Source: Capitella teleta
Taxonomy: Eukaryota > Annelida > Polychaeta > Capitellidae
Assembly: GCA_000328365.1 (NCBI GenBank)
Contig: KB296865.1
Location: 198,615 to 262,614, forward strand
Length of the DNA: 64,000 bases
Reading direction: 5' to 3'
Part shown: positions 1-13,111 of the stretch, piece after piece
Position numbering within the stretch: position 1 is the first letter of the stretch
How the letters are laid out: every line of letters begins with the position of its first letter
Notes under the pieces: generated by a model
Databases searched by the model: none
The model's input: only the letters and a program-made list of their open reading frames with translations
Told to the model about the DNA's origin: nothing
Position numbers and translations under genes: made by a program

Positions 1-2110
1 ATTGACGACTACTGTACTGTGGACCATTGTCGCTGTAGAATTTCTTTGGAACGCCATGAACTGCAAACAACTCATTTAAGTACTTGACAACTGTGTTGCT
101 TACGGTGGTCGTCTTCAGGTGTCTCGCAAATGGCATACGGCTGTAGTAGTCAACCACCAGTACATATTGTTAGCCATCAAGCTCAAACAAATCGCATGAC
201 AGGACTTCCCAGGGTTGAGTTGGCTGTTCGTGCGCTCTCATCGGCTCTGCTGTCTGGCTTCTGGCATTCTGAAGGCACAAGATACATGCTGTGACACGGG
301 CTTCAATATCTGTTAGCATCTTTGACCAGTAGACACTTTCTTTTGCTCTCAACTGGCACTTAGTTATGTCCAAGTGTCCGGAGTTTATTCTGTCCAGGGA
401 CACCTTCTGCATCGTCTCTGGTATGATAAATCTGTTTCCAAGGATCAGTATTCCGTCTTCGACTGAGACGCAGCCTTTCACGGGCCAGTACTGCCTGATG
501 CTCTTGGGGACGGCTGATACGTTTTCTGGCCAACAAGACGTCATCTGCTGTCTGAGTGTCGATAACTGGGCATCTGTTGTTGTTGCTACTTTGACTTTCT
601 CTAGCTGCTTATTTGATACCTGGATGGTGTGGGTGCTTGCCTCTAAGTCGATGACTGGCCCTTCAGTTGGCTTGGTTCTTGAAAGGTAGTATGCATATAC
701 GAGTTCCTTTCCAGGCTTGTACTGAATGTCGGCATCATACGGCTGAATCCTTAGTAGCAACCGTTGGAGTCTGGGTGGGGTCTTGCTGAGATGCTTCTTG
801 ACAATCGCTGCCAACGGCTTATGATCACTGTGAACGATAACAGCCTTTTCATAAATGAAACAATGAAAATGTTCAAGACCAAAAACAACGGCTAACAACT
901 CTCGTTCAATATTTGCATATCTCGTCTCGGCAGAGGTCAGAGATTTCGATGCAAATGCTACCGGTTGTCCATTCTGTACAAGTGCTGCTCCTAACCCTTG
1001 TAGTGATGCATCCACTTCTATCTCGCTGGCACGGATGTGTCAAAGAAACGAAGTAGCATATCCTTCCTGATGCTCTGCTTGACTTCCGAGGATGCTTTTT
1101 CATGTTCTGCGGTCCATTCCCATGGAATCTCCTTCTTCAACCGTTGTTTCAGTAACTGTGTCTTTGACGCGAGTTGAGGGATGAACGGGCCCATATACTG
1201 CAACAGGCCTAGGAAGCTTTGTAATTCGACTAAGTTTGTTGGTGATGGTGTGCTTGCAATGTTGTCGCACTTCTTCTCTTCTGGGTGCATACCAATTTCT
1301 TGCGGATGTGGCATTTTTCGGCACGAAAAACTAGACCTTCCTCCTGACAACTTGCAGGAGTCTGTGGAGTGCTTGATCGTGGTCTTCTGTGTCTCTTCCA
1401 TACACTATGAGGTCATCAGCTGTCCCGACAACTCCATCTCCGACCTTCTGGGTGATCTTGTCCATCCTGCATTAGAATATATCTTGGCTCAAACACAACC
1501 CGAAAGGAAGTCTCAGGAACCTGTACTTCCCGGCTGGAGACTGAAACGTGCAGAGTTTGTTGCTTCTTTCTAAGAGATGGATACCCCAGTATCTATTCTT
1601 AGGGTCCAGATTTGAGTAGATCGTGGATTCAGTGAGCTTGTAGCTGATTCCATCTATAGTAGGTATCTTGTGATATGTCCTCTTCATTTCATTGTTCAGG
1701 TGCTTGGGGTCCAAGTATATCCGAAGATCTCCATTCGACTTGGGGTGAATGTGAGGGAGTTGACCCAATATGATGCTTCGCTGTCATCACATTTCTTTAT
1801 CACTTCATCTTCTTCCATCTTCGTCAGCTTCATCCGTATTTCGTCTCTAAGTTGGATCGGATATTTGCGAGGAGAGGCAACGACTGGGCTTGCATCTTCT
1901 TTCAGCTCGATGTCATACTTTCCAGGCATATTTCCAAGTTCTCCGAATCTATCAGGATACACACTTTGGAGGTCATCAGTTACCAGCTGCTGTATCTGCC
2001 ACTGCTGATATGTTGCGGCTCTTCTTCACTTTGATTATCCCCAACTTCTCTGAGGCATCGCAGGATAGGATGGCAGGCCACCATCTCTACTTAGAACACA
2101 GATGAGATTC
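1..2110 (-). mobile_element. Ty3/Gypsy LTR retrotransposon fossil, pol region
   Basis: Read on the minus strand, this stretch carries pol in Ty3/Gypsy order. From high to low coordinate there is the end of the protease linker (about 2110-1960), reverse transcriptase (about 1960-1020), RNase H (about 1010-650) and the start of integrase with its zinc-binding part (about 480-1). The RNase H part has the family's DASLQGLGAALVQ start and HSDHKPL motif; the RT part has the RLPFGL motif. The rest of integrase and the downstream LTR lie outside the window, and no gag or LTR was recognised on the upstream side. It is broken, with about four to six breaks, and looks moderately old. The family call is firm; clade and age are estimates. 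Confidence 0.92.
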
Positions 2111-2635
2111 AAGTAGAGTCATCAAACTGATCGTGTCCTGGGTTAAGAGTACCGTTATGACTGTAAACAATAGAATTGTTATGGTGAAAACCGGATGTTA
2201 TCAAAAATGCAGTTATTATCAATTCGCAGTAAATTCGTAGCGGCTGTGGTGTAACAGTGCGCAGGCGTATTGGCATGAATTTGACGATTCTGATTGGAAG
2301 AAATTTTGACTGTCTAATCACGAGTGGAAAAAGTGTGTTCAAAGTGATACCAGAAGGTATACCAAAAAGGCGCTTTTCTCTTAAACAAAGCATTCTATCC
2401 CAAAATAATTATCATTTATAATGAAAGGATTCATTTGTAAACCAGTAACGTTTTTTATTTGATTTGTCATTTTATTGCGGATTTTCCCGGAATAGGGAGT
2501 TAACAGCACCACAGCCCGTATTCGTGCTTCAGTTTAGAACAAAAGGCGCTGCAAACAAGAATATGCATGCACAAAAATGTTACTAGTATTCGAAGAACCG
2601 TAAGGTAAATACAATAATAATTGTATGTACAGACC

Positions 2636-2762
2636 AATCGATGCCTCGCCGACTGTCCATGTAGTTCTCCACCACATCGAAGTAGAGGCCGTTCAAGTTG
2701 CCAACCACCTTGGTGTTTTCTGGCACAGTCCACATTCCCCCAACTGTCATAGTCCTGCTGAT
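2636..2762 (-). other. Candidate orphan exon
   Basis: One minus-strand frame reads about 40 codons, containing MTVGGMWTVP followed by NLNGLYFDVVENYMDSRRG. The composition is amphipathic and more GC-rich than the surroundings. A possible splice acceptor (ATCAGCAG) precedes it, but no good donor follows and no partner exon was found on either side. The protein was not recognised. It may be one exon of an interrupted or decayed gene, or chance. Confidence 0.25.
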
Positions 2763-5700
2763 TCAACTTCAAATTTGAAATATCTGGCGAATAAGCTCTG
2801 TTCAAAATCAGTGAGGAAGTTCAGCAGTTCCTATGTGTGATGTGATCTTATGAATGTTGCGGTTGACTGCAAATATGATATGATGTTCAAGTAACAACTA
2901 AGGTAGGATAAAATCAAATGTTATGTCAAGATCAGATTTTTGATAATTATTATAAGCAAATATTCGTGAGATTTGTTTGGATTTTTGCTTCTGACACATA
3001 CTTAAAAAAAATAAAACTAAAAAAAAACAAACAAGAATAATTGCGATTTTTTTCTCTCCTATCTGAAGTTATGTTTGCAAAAATAAGACTGGCGATGAGA
3101 AAATTGATGAGCTAATTATCGGATTTGCTGGTTTCACATAATGCGATGCAAACTCACAACGAAATTTATCGCATACCTATCCAGAATTCGGCGGTCAAAT
3201 CGCCAAATCCTGCAGCGTATTTTTCTCAAGTGAGGTAGAATTCCTGCGTACCGAATTGCCTTCTTAGAAAGAACAGTACAACGAGATAGTTAGAGATACA
3301 AACCTCATGCAAATAAGGACTTACCAGCCACCCACCATAAATAATATAATCATAATAATATAAATAATAATAAGTTAATTGCTTGTATGTTATGGTAATT
3401 CTTTCTTGAAATTGTCGCCTTTCACCGCCAAACACGGAGATTTCCGTGTTTTGCACTTTATACTATATACGGGTGCTATAACCTCTTGCGCATCATCTCT
3501 GAAAATATCAAAGAGTTTGACCGTGTGCATCTATGATTATATCATGATTTTACGGATATATGTTCCTAAACCAATCATTAATCCTTGTACTTCTGAAGTT
3601 TATATAGCAGTTGTCGATTGATTTGTGATAGACCGCTGCCGAAAGCATGCAGCGAAGCGATCACGACTCGAGGTGAAGCAGTGAAGCGAATAGTTTTCAC
3701 AGCAATTGGGCAATGCGGGTGTTCAGCTTGAATACTTGTGTACTGGTAAATGTATAATTATGTGATGAGTTATTGAAAAAATAATAAGATATATATGTAC
3801 GATGTATATCCCTCGTATACATGTATATAGAAAAAAAAGCAGATACACATTTCATCACAAGCATCGCTTCCGCAACATATGGATTTCTAGCACATATTTA
3901 TACATGTGCATGCATGTCTAGCAATGAAAGACCATGCATGTTTATTGAGTTTCCAACTACGATCTACATAGTAGTGAGTGAGTCGCTAAACTGTAACAGA
4001 GTATACATCGTTGAAGCGTGGCACCGTACGTGGCACGTGTATACGCATGGCGTGCTATCTTTGTTCCGTGTTCATTATGATATTCTCATTCTTAAACTAA
4101 TTTTCTGATGTAGAATAGATCTAAATGCAATAAACCACACGTATTCGCGAAGCGGGAACAATTCCTAATCTTTATTTTGTCATTGTTGACTATATACATG
4201 TACAGAGGTGTAGCATCATTCTCTTTGCACTTTGCAAGAGAATACAGTTGTACGTATCCTGATTTTCCGTTCAAATACAATTATAATAATACACGTGTGC
4301 CTCCGTCTTTGGTTTAGGCACACTGATCAATAAATAAATTATCAAGTTATTCCAACTGACTATTCCTAATTCGGCATCTCTCTGATGCCACACATCAAAG
4401 AAGTGTTTTCAAGGCATACCGTTCGGCTCTAACAACAGTGTGGGTTTGTGATGCAAAAAAGGATTTGAGAAAACGAGCTAATTAGCGTCTGAAAGTCAAG
4501 TTAATTGGCGCCGACTCAAACTCTCGACTTTATAACTGTTATTCTCATCCTTTGATCTGCTAATTACCGGGATCGTTATCGTTCGGTAATAGTTATGCCT
4601 ACACAACGTAACCTCTGTAATCACAATTGCGTGTTATGCTGGTCATACTGGTAGCTGAGACAAAACTGCGATTTTCTCAGCTTTTTGCTTGCGAAGGTGT
4701 GGTTTTCATCAAAGTGTGTGTTGTTCCGAGCGGTATTTCAGTACATGTAATTGCATGTATGATGTTGAATCTTATATGGTTAGATTTACAAAAGAACGAT
4801 CTATCCTAATATGTTAAATATGTAGAAATGCGTGCGTTCATATAGAAATTACGGAGCGGTAAAGTCAAGACTTTTTGAGTAAAATACGTGGCGGAAAAGG
4901 GGTATCGTCCCGAAAATGCTTTGGCGGTGAATGTGTTAAGCCTAAGAGGCAAGTGGAAAAAAAATGTAGAAACATTACAAAAATGGATTGCACCAACAAG
5001 TGTGATAAACACTTAATTTAATTTATCTATATACTTTTACTAATTAATTATTTAATTTATGTACACTTACTTATACTGCCGTCGCGTAATACGCTTGAAT
5101 GTTATTGTGATTTTGACATACATGTTTGGTTACAGCTTCTGGAATTGGTTACGGCTTCTGCTATACTCTAGCTGAGATGAACAACGTTGCCAGGCGGCGT
5201 CTTCAATGAATTATACTAGTCTATCAAACTATGGTATAATTGTGTGAATTTTCAGCGGAGTGTTCGAATCGCACCGCATTTGTTTTTGGCGGAGATTCAT
5301 ATTCATGACAGAAAGAGGCCTTGCTACATGTATAATGAACATTGCCGAACGGGTCAATCTTTTGTCATAGTTCGGCGGACTTCCACATCTCAAGAACGGC
5401 GCAATTAGCCATTCAATTTAGATTTTGAAATTTCCTGATTTTAGATTTTCAAATTTCCTGATTAAAAACAAATGAAAGTATTTTTTATGACTGAATTTTG
5501 ATGTTTCGAGCCGCAAATTGGGGCACTCGAAACACCAAATCAAAGAGTTTTTCTGAATTAGGAGATAATTGTTTATTCATTTTAAATGGACGGTTTTCAT
5601 TAATTAGCAATTTTATCTTTTCACTGTCTCTTCCACCGATGGAATTCTAATTTTAACAATTTGTTCTTTGTTGGCTTTGGATTGCTGATCGCCTTTTGAT

Positions 5701-5866
5701 TACATAAACACGGATTTGTTTACATTTCATATATATTACTGCTGATTAAATAATTAGTTTTAATTTTCAAGTTCTATCGCTTCTGAACTTTGAAATTTTG
5801 TACAAGCAAATAAAACTTCATGTTCAAATAGGCCAAGGTTGCTAATCGCTTTAGTTTACCAATTGA

Positions 5867-5937
5867 CTATGGTCATGGGTGTTATGGTCATGGGTGTTAT
5901 GGTCATGGTCATGGGTCATGGTCATGGGTGTTATGAT
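5867..5937. repeat. Short minisatellite, 15-bp unit
   Basis: Direct repeats of ATGGTCATGGGTGTT. Two full units are followed by shortened ATGGTC/ATGGGTC variants, about four to five units in all. It lies between genes; no function is visible. Confidence 0.85.
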
Positions 5938-8136
5938 GGTGATTAACTCCCGATAGGTATCAGAACAGTATACCTAGTACCTACACTACTATTTAGGTAG
6001 CTAGATGGTGATGTTGGCGATCCCTGTTAATTATTATGTGAAAGAAAGGAACTCGAGCTGGGGCCATGCACACCCTTACACCCTCATCTGCTCATGCAGT
6101 TAGGTAGCATGGCATACCGGTATACTTTTCTGGGCTGATGATTCTTGATAGCGATGCACCAGCTGCAGACTAGGCCTGTAATCTGCACATGGTCATTATA
6201 ATCTTTTGTTTTGTTTGAACATTAACCTCTAGAGCTCTTTTCAAAGTACATACTGGGAGCTGAATATGGCCAAAATGAATGCAGTAGGCTTACATAAGAT
6301 TTGAAGATTGGTCAAACTGAATAATATTTAACCTTTGAATAATCTCTTCATTCAGCCTGCCTGGGGTATTTCCATCTCAGGTGAAAATATTAAAGCTTCA
6401 ATGTTTTGTAATTTAGGTTATTTTTAAATGAACAATCTGCCGTACCATTCAGATGCCGACGAAGACTAGAAACACTCACTTAAAGTCGAATATCAACCTT
6501 AATGTCCGATATAACGTCAAATTCACGAAATATTCACCTTAATTAATCATTTCAGCATAAAATAATAATTACCTGACATCATTATCATGGTATAAAAAGA
6601 CAAGAACAGCGCATATTCAGTGGTTCTAATTCTCCCGCAAAATCGGTTTGGTTCACAAATCTGCGCTAGTGGAGCTACGATTGACGCCATAAGACCCCAG
6701 GAATTCCACAAGGCAGCTCACGCCAAAAAGATGTTTCTACGGTAACAAATTAACATAAACGATTTTATTTTGTCGGTCACATCGAGTCGGGAATCATTAA
6801 TATCTTGAGCTGTAGGGTTAATAACTTTTCACAAGACGTTTGAATTGAATAATTCTCACTCAATTTAACAATAAAAACATATACAAAACAAAATAATTGA
6901 GTATTTTGCCAATTTGTGTGCAATAATTACGTGGTCGGTTATCATGGAAATAAATTCACACCATTCTCAACTGACAAAATCAAGTTTACAATAGGTACAA
7001 TAGGGGAACAAATGAGTAAACGCTATGCCTAAGGTTCAAGTTGATTAACTGCACTTCATTCCTCCGGGATTGTTAATCATTTGTATGCACTACACTGCAT
7101 CCTACAACCACTTACTGACAGGAAAGTAATAGCAAATTATTTAATTATCGCCCAAGCCTAACTTCATTGAAATTGGAGTATGGGGTTTAAAGCATATCTA
7201 TTTTTTCAGATTTCAACATGGAATTATGTGTGGGACTTTGGCAGACATCCTTGAGTCCATTTAACAAGGTTGATTTGTATGATAAACGTTGTGTGTGAAA
7301 TCTCATTGACATTTTGCTTCAGAAAATTTCAAAACGAGCACCGATTATGGAAGATTGAAATTGTATCAGAAGAGAACTCCTCTCGTCATGAACCACAAAA
7401 CAGTTATCTATTGAACATGTTCATGAATTAATCCTGTACACTTACATGGTAATTTTCAGATGGTTCACCTTTTCCATTATTGATCCTGAATTCTACACCT
7501 AATAAAATAATTAATTTCAACCCTCATTGGAGGAGTACTGTCCAGATAATTGCAGCAGCAATTCCTCTCAGCCTCTGTTGCTGATTTTCTTTTTTCTTTC
7601 TTTTATTGTTGTTTATTGCACTGTACTGTTGTTTCACTGTTCATACTCCATGTGTATCAAGTTGATATGAATAAATATATATTGAGAAAATTTACTTATG
7701 TATGTTGTCTTCTTTTCATCTTCATTTCATCTATTTAAGAAGAAAATGTTAATTTTTGTCGACATTGATGCCGATTTATCTCGATCAAAAGAGTGCACCC
7801 ATGCAACCAAAGACTCTCTATTAAGATGGACGCGCCGCTCTCATAGGCGCCAGCATAAACAGTTACCCAACGCACGCTAAGTGGCTGGTCGAGTGTTAAT
7901 AACTTCCGGTCTTCTGCTATTGTTATTTTCCGCTCGTTGACTCCACTGAAAAGAGAAAGTTAAAGGCCAGCTTTTCTCTATTATTCGACTCTAAACCACC
8001 GAAAGTGTAATTGACTTCATTGAAAGCCAAGATGACGATGCATTCGCCCTAACAAGCTGTGAAATATCCTTTGAGGACGATCTTTGCCTGGGAAGAGGTT
8101 GATTTCGAGAAATCTTGGAGACGATGAAAACGCAGT

Positions 8137-8988
8137 ACAGAAATATTTCTTCATCACTGCATGGACCAAGATTTCGTCAATTGTTTGGGTGAGTTAAGTA
8201 ATTATATACCGACCTGTGATGGATACATTACTATGGAACATGCTAAAAAGGTATTTGATTTCTTTTACAGAGCATTTGGATCACTTCGAAAGCCGGATTG
8301 AGGAGCTGGAAAGCATTTCAAGAGCCCCAGCCTGCCCATGGGCACAGGTGCACTGCTTCCTTACATCTCAGAAAATTCAAGACATGTGCATCATTAATCA
8401 CAGCATTAATTCTGTGGCTGTCCTCCAAGTAGCACTCCAGTTCTGTGAGGACATCGTCACTCGACCAGCAAACTTTGCTCCCAATCCAAAGACGCCAACA
8501 CTCAGACTGTGACTGACCATCAGAGTGAGATCATTATGTACATAACTGGAGCCGTTCTCCACAAGTTAAAGAAGCGGTATGCTTGCTCTAATCGAAGTGA
8601 TGACCTGGATGTCATCAAGGGCCTCATCAGCCACGAAAAAAAGAAAGGCCCGAGACCATCACTCATTGCGGTCAAGTCAAGAGGAGGGCTGTTAACCCCT
8701 GTTGAGGCGCTGGAGCCCCTTATGCGAATTGCATATCAGAAGTCTAAAACAGGCCTGAAGTCAGCAGGCCTCTTCAGCGCAGAAGTCATGGCAACAGAGT
8801 TGCCTGAGGAGTCGCCCATCTCTGACCTGGATGACAGAGTCATGAACGATATTATGAGACCTTTTCATGAAATTATGTGCCACCATGAATGCTTCTTGTT
8901 CTTGGAGATATTAAAAATTAAAAAAAAAACTTGTAACGGCAAAGGAAAGGCTTTGCGAGTCAAGCTCGCAGACAAGAGAACATTATAG
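8137..8988 (+). pseudogene. THAP/P-element-like transposase C-terminal remnant
   Basis: A spliced-looking frame runs from an exon ending at 8188 (GT at 8189) through an acceptor at 8269-8270 into an exon with EHLDHFESRIEELESIS, and closes at 8512. The next frame, open from 8449 to 8988, contains YITGAVLHKLKKRY, KSRGGLLTPVEALEPL and a His/Cys-containing tail. The order 'Y-I-x-G-x-V-x-x-K-L ... K-S-R-G-G-L' resembles the C-terminal tail of THAP-linked DNA transposases (P-element and Kolobok kin) from memory. The frame change between 8449 and 8512 has no splice sites around it, so I read this as a broken transposase remnant rather than a working gene. The N-terminal THAP finger and most of the catalytic part are not visible. 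AATAAA follows at about 9067. It could instead be a host-derived gene. Confidence 0.4.
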
Positions 8989-9257
8989 ATTTATAACCAT
9001 ATTTTTCCATCTTTTATAATTACAAGTATTATTTTTTCACTTTATTTATTTGATGGGATTTTTGAAATAAAGCAGAAACCAAAACGATAATAATTTTGTC
9101 TTACTTTCATTCTTTTATATTATGTGGGGAAAAAAACGATGCAATAAAAAGTGATCAATCAGTTTTCAGTAGTCCTCCTCTTGATGGGGCTTGAAGAAAA
9201 GACAACTTTAATAGAGAGTCTTTGCATGCAACATTCGACGATATTTTCACTTTTGGT

Positions 9258-9420
9258 GGCAAACATGGCCTCGGACTAGACCCCAAAGCCAGCCGGGAAA
9301 AGTCGACCAGCCAGCCGAAAAATATCTGATCGAGCCACTGCCGCCGGAATTTTACTGATCCACCGAAAAACAGTTGGCTTAGTCGCCGCCGAAAATCCAT
9401 CGGTTAGCCGAGTTTTATTT
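9258..9420. repeat. Degenerate tandem repeat rich in AGCCAGCCG
   Basis: Imperfect units of about 20-24 bases built on AGCCAGCCGRAAAA, recurring roughly seven times with heavy drift. A related patch lies at 10862-10985. No coding sense survives in any frame. Confidence 0.5.
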
Positions 9421-10861
9421 CGAGAGATTTGATAGGAAATAACGTCATGATTTATAAAATTTCACAAAGAAAATTAATTGTCAATGTATGCTGCCTTTTT
9501 TAACTTTTAAGCAAACACCATGGGTGTGATCGCGACTTCAGAGAGTGGAAATGCAGCATAATTTATTATATGATTCAGAAACGAAGATTCTAACAACTTT
9601 TAAACTGATATTAAGATGAAACCAGCTATTACATCGCTGCCACAAGAACCGAGATGAGGAAGAAATAATTATATCTTAATTCTCTGCATAGAATTCTCAA
9701 TGCTATAAACATTCCTCAACATTTTGCCTATGCAGGTTGAATTATCTAGCATAGTTCAGTTATTCACAGTTCATACTATAGTTCAGTTATTACCTGGTTA
9801 TTTATTTAAAACCTTTTGCACGTCGTTTTATGGTTGCGTGCTGTGGAATCTCTCACTTTTAGACACGTTTATAGTCAGTTGGCGAAAGTGCATAAGACGC
9901 CTTTTCAGATTACACCAGATGACTCGCTAGCTGACACTATCTGTGTCATTTAATTGATTCTTCTGATATTGTCACACAACTGTACTTGAGAGATTCAGTA
10001 GTTTTCCACAATCATGTAAACAAAGTTCTTATGTAATAGTAAATACATGTTCCAATCTACAATATTCCCATTCGCTGTTCTCCAGAAATGTTGAAGTTAT
10101 TTGTCATCATTTAAATTGTTCAAAATCGCACTTATACCTGCTCACCGAGAGAAACTCACTTAGGAATTTCATTCTCCTTCACTGGTTGCACGATTTAAAC
10201 ACCGAGAATTTAGCACATGCCTCTATTATTGCTGATTTTTTAAGAATGTACCGTGTACATAACTCTTTTCTCTCACCTGACAAAATTACTGTCATGTTAA
10301 CTGTTGTTTGTACTGCTCGTTAGAATTGTATAGAATTTTTCTATTCAGTGAAGTAATATCTTGACAAGTCGAAATGTACAAACCATTCTAGTAATCAATT
10401 TTGGTGCTTCTTTTTATATGTATTTCTTTTTTTCTCCTGCAGCTGCTCAGCTATACTTAAGGTTACTGTATTCTCCATAATCTGTATCTGTAATAAATGC
10501 CTGTGTACTGTAGTAACTACTCCATCAGTTTATTGACACATGATCCAATTAAATCTGGAAGAAAATGAGAGGGAAAATGGGCGAGGGTGGGGGACTTCTT
10601 CTAAAAGTATCTGCGAGTATCTCGTAGCAGACACGAGCCATGATACGGGCGTCAATGGTGAAATAATATTGAAATAGTATTACTGCATGTATTACAGTAA
10701 GTATACTGCAAGTATGCAATATTCATTTGGTTCAGCAGAGTCGGTTCCCTAATTCTTATGTAATATCTTTTTTTTCTGCACACAGCTAGACCTATTTTAG
10801 CAAAAGCATACATAATTCTACTAATGAATATAATGCATGTACATGTACATGTATTAGCACT

Positions 10862-10985
10862 GTAGCCGATCTGAGCCAGCCGGAAAAAATCACAGTTAGT
10901 AAGCCACAAAAGGGTTAGCTGACCCACTAGCCAGCCATAAAAGGCCTCAGCCAGTCACAAATCAATCGGCTGGCTGAGGCCTTAC
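10862..10985. repeat. Second degenerate AGCCAGCC repeat patch
   Basis: Units such as GAGCCAGCCGGAAAAA, TAGCCAGCCATAAAA and CAGCCAGTCACAAA match those at 9258-9420. The patch ends in a small inverted repeat, GGCCTCAGCCAG against CTGGCTGAGGCC. Confidence 0.5.
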
Positions 10986-12585
10986 ACAAATAGAAAAAAA
11001 GGATAATATCATATTGAATGCATAACATTAATAAAGATTCGCTCTCGCGCTATTATTTTGTTTAAGAGTGGTGTTATATTGTAGCACTAATGTTTATTTC
11101 CTAAAATAAAAACAAATATAAGAGAGTTTATATTGAAGCGCCGAGCAGCAAAATGTGAATAGAATTTCATATTGCTTGTTCAGGGGCTTATCCAGGGCTC
11201 GGAAAAAGATTCGACTACACCAATGGCGAGTAAAAATTCTCACCGCTAGTAAAAATATCAAGAATGGTCGCCTGATGGCGAGTAAAATTTTAGCTTTCCA
11301 AATAAAATGTTAAGGGCAGATTCTTTGGTAAACGCCACAGAAAAATTACATAAGCAATAAATTTTTGCTCAATCCTCAGTTTAAAAACTGAAACTTGTGA
11401 GCCCATGTAGGTGTCTAATATCATGCGGGCACGTTTGAATTAGCTGACACCATGTTAAGGCTAGATCAGACGAATAATTTTGGCGCCGCCATTGTTCTTA
11501 CTGCATTCACATCTTTTCAAATTAAGTCGTGTCTTATATGTATAGTATGTTATACTGATAGTCTGAATACTATAGTACATGTGGTAGCAGTGGTTGATGA
11601 ATTCATGAATCGTTGATTCCATAATCCGGCCCTCACTAACACAGCATTTGAAATCGGAAGTTGATTTCAACTCTTGCTCCAATATATATGTTGACGCGGT
11701 TTAGTCAACGCTCGAGTTAACCATTTGTTTATATAATTCTTTTGAAGATTTCCACTAAGGGTCGATCAAAGGATTAGCGACACAAGTCTGTGCGTTTTCC
11801 TTTGTAATTTTCCTTTGTCGTTTGTATTGGCTCAACTAATTCAGAGTGGATGCGTGGCCATTGCAACACACCAGCATAATCCAGTAAAGGAAAAGACACT
11901 TTTCTAGTGGCAGAGTGATAGCACTGAATGTTCTTAACGCATTGCTAATTAGATAAAGGTGCACTATATTGCAGTGCATACTGCAATAATTGTCATATAC
12001 GATCGACCTAAATTAAAATTGATTGACATAGTGACATGGTATGTATCAAGGACGTACATGTATAAAATAACTACGTAATAATTTTCAAAAAAAACTCTTC
12101 GCGATCACACACCACTTGCATTTAAATGTTCCTTCTTCATTCAACTCTCCAAAATTAACTTTTAATTTGATTTCTTTGTATGCATGAATGAGCAAATTAA
12201 TTAGTCTGAGCAAAGAAATGCCGGAGAGTGACGCGCGCGACAGTTCTATGTATTGGAATTGTTGTTACGAACAACACAGAGCTAAAGCGACGGGTAGCAG
12301 CAGCTTTCAGATATACAGATATATCAGGTATTCCCAAAATTTGTAGTGTGGTACTGAGATATTTTTCCTTAAAAAAATGTTGTTTTATGTTATGTTATCG
12401 ATACTATTTTAAAATTTCAACATACTTGATATCTTTTTCAGACATGCATAACATGGTTACCCTAGGTAAGGAAGTTTCATCTGAATACTCAAAAAAAGAT
12501 ATTGAGCAAATCAAAGAAATAGCTGCTGTAGAGAGATAGCACCAACAACACGCTGAAGATTTTCGTCAAATGGTTTGCTTCACAA

Positions 12586-12802
12586 GTGCGTTATGACCAT
12601 AATCGTCCATTTCCGTCCTGAGAAAATGCCGTGAAACAGAAATGTAAACAAGCAATATTTGGCCTGATTTTAAGGAAATTTCGTGCTCATTGTGTCTTAA
12701 TTAGCATTTTAGTTTATCATTGATCCTATATGATTCTCTGTTCTGGTTTGTTTGTCCACGTGTAGTGTTTTATTCGAACGTTTGTTTCTCGTTGCGTTAT
12801 GA
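12586..12802 (+). promoter_or_regulatory. Two CGTTATGA motifs upstream of DCAF5
   Basis: GTGCGTTATGA at 12586-12596 and TTGCGTTATGA at 12792-12802, about 310-530 bases before the DCAF5 start codon. The same 11-mer occurs upstream of GCHFR and in looser form upstream of CHP1. A regulatory role is inferred from repetition and position only. Confidence 0.35.
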
Positions 12803-13111
12803 TATCATTTCTTGAGTCATGCTTGTCACCTGATCACTCAGTCTCATGGGTGATGTAATGATCCTGTATCATGATCATCAGCTGCTCACTATTTCGCAAT
12901 TATTCAAGTGAATTACTCAATTTGTGACACCTGGCTTTTCTTGTGGTAGCTGATAAGCTTCCTGTGTTATTATTTGAGCATGCAGGCTGTTCCCAATTTA
13001 CACTTTAATCTGTTGAATTGCATTCCTACATTACATAATTTTGTTCATTCAGGGATGCTTTTTATGCTTGAATCAGTCGATGATTACGCTGTTTTCTTTC
13101 CTTCTTGCAGA

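Larger units (their letters stand above)
2111..7990. other. Gene-poor stretch, mostly no recognisable content
   Basis: AT-rich sequence with no convincing gene apart from the possible exon at 2636-2762 and the minisatellite at 5867-5937. TATAAAAAG at about 6593 is an isolated promoter-like string with no gene attached. I see nothing else to support in this stretch. Confidence 0.5.
9000..13110. other. Intergenic stretch upstream of DCAF5
   Basis: Mostly AT-rich with no gene I can defend. It holds two patches of degenerate AGCCAGCC repeats (separate entries), recurrent GGCGAGTAAAA strings near 11225-11300, and two CGTTATGA motifs at 12586-12802. A pair of short open pieces at 12228-12539, separated by a plausible small intron, shows no recognisable protein and may be 5' untranslated sequence of DCAF5. 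Confidence 0.5.

Noticed and set aside
12228-12539. Possible small two-exon gene upstream of DCAF5
   Set aside because: A plausible intron (GTATTC to TTTTTCAG) is present, but neither frame gives a recognisable protein and the start is ambiguous; 5' untranslated sequence of DCAF5 is as likely.
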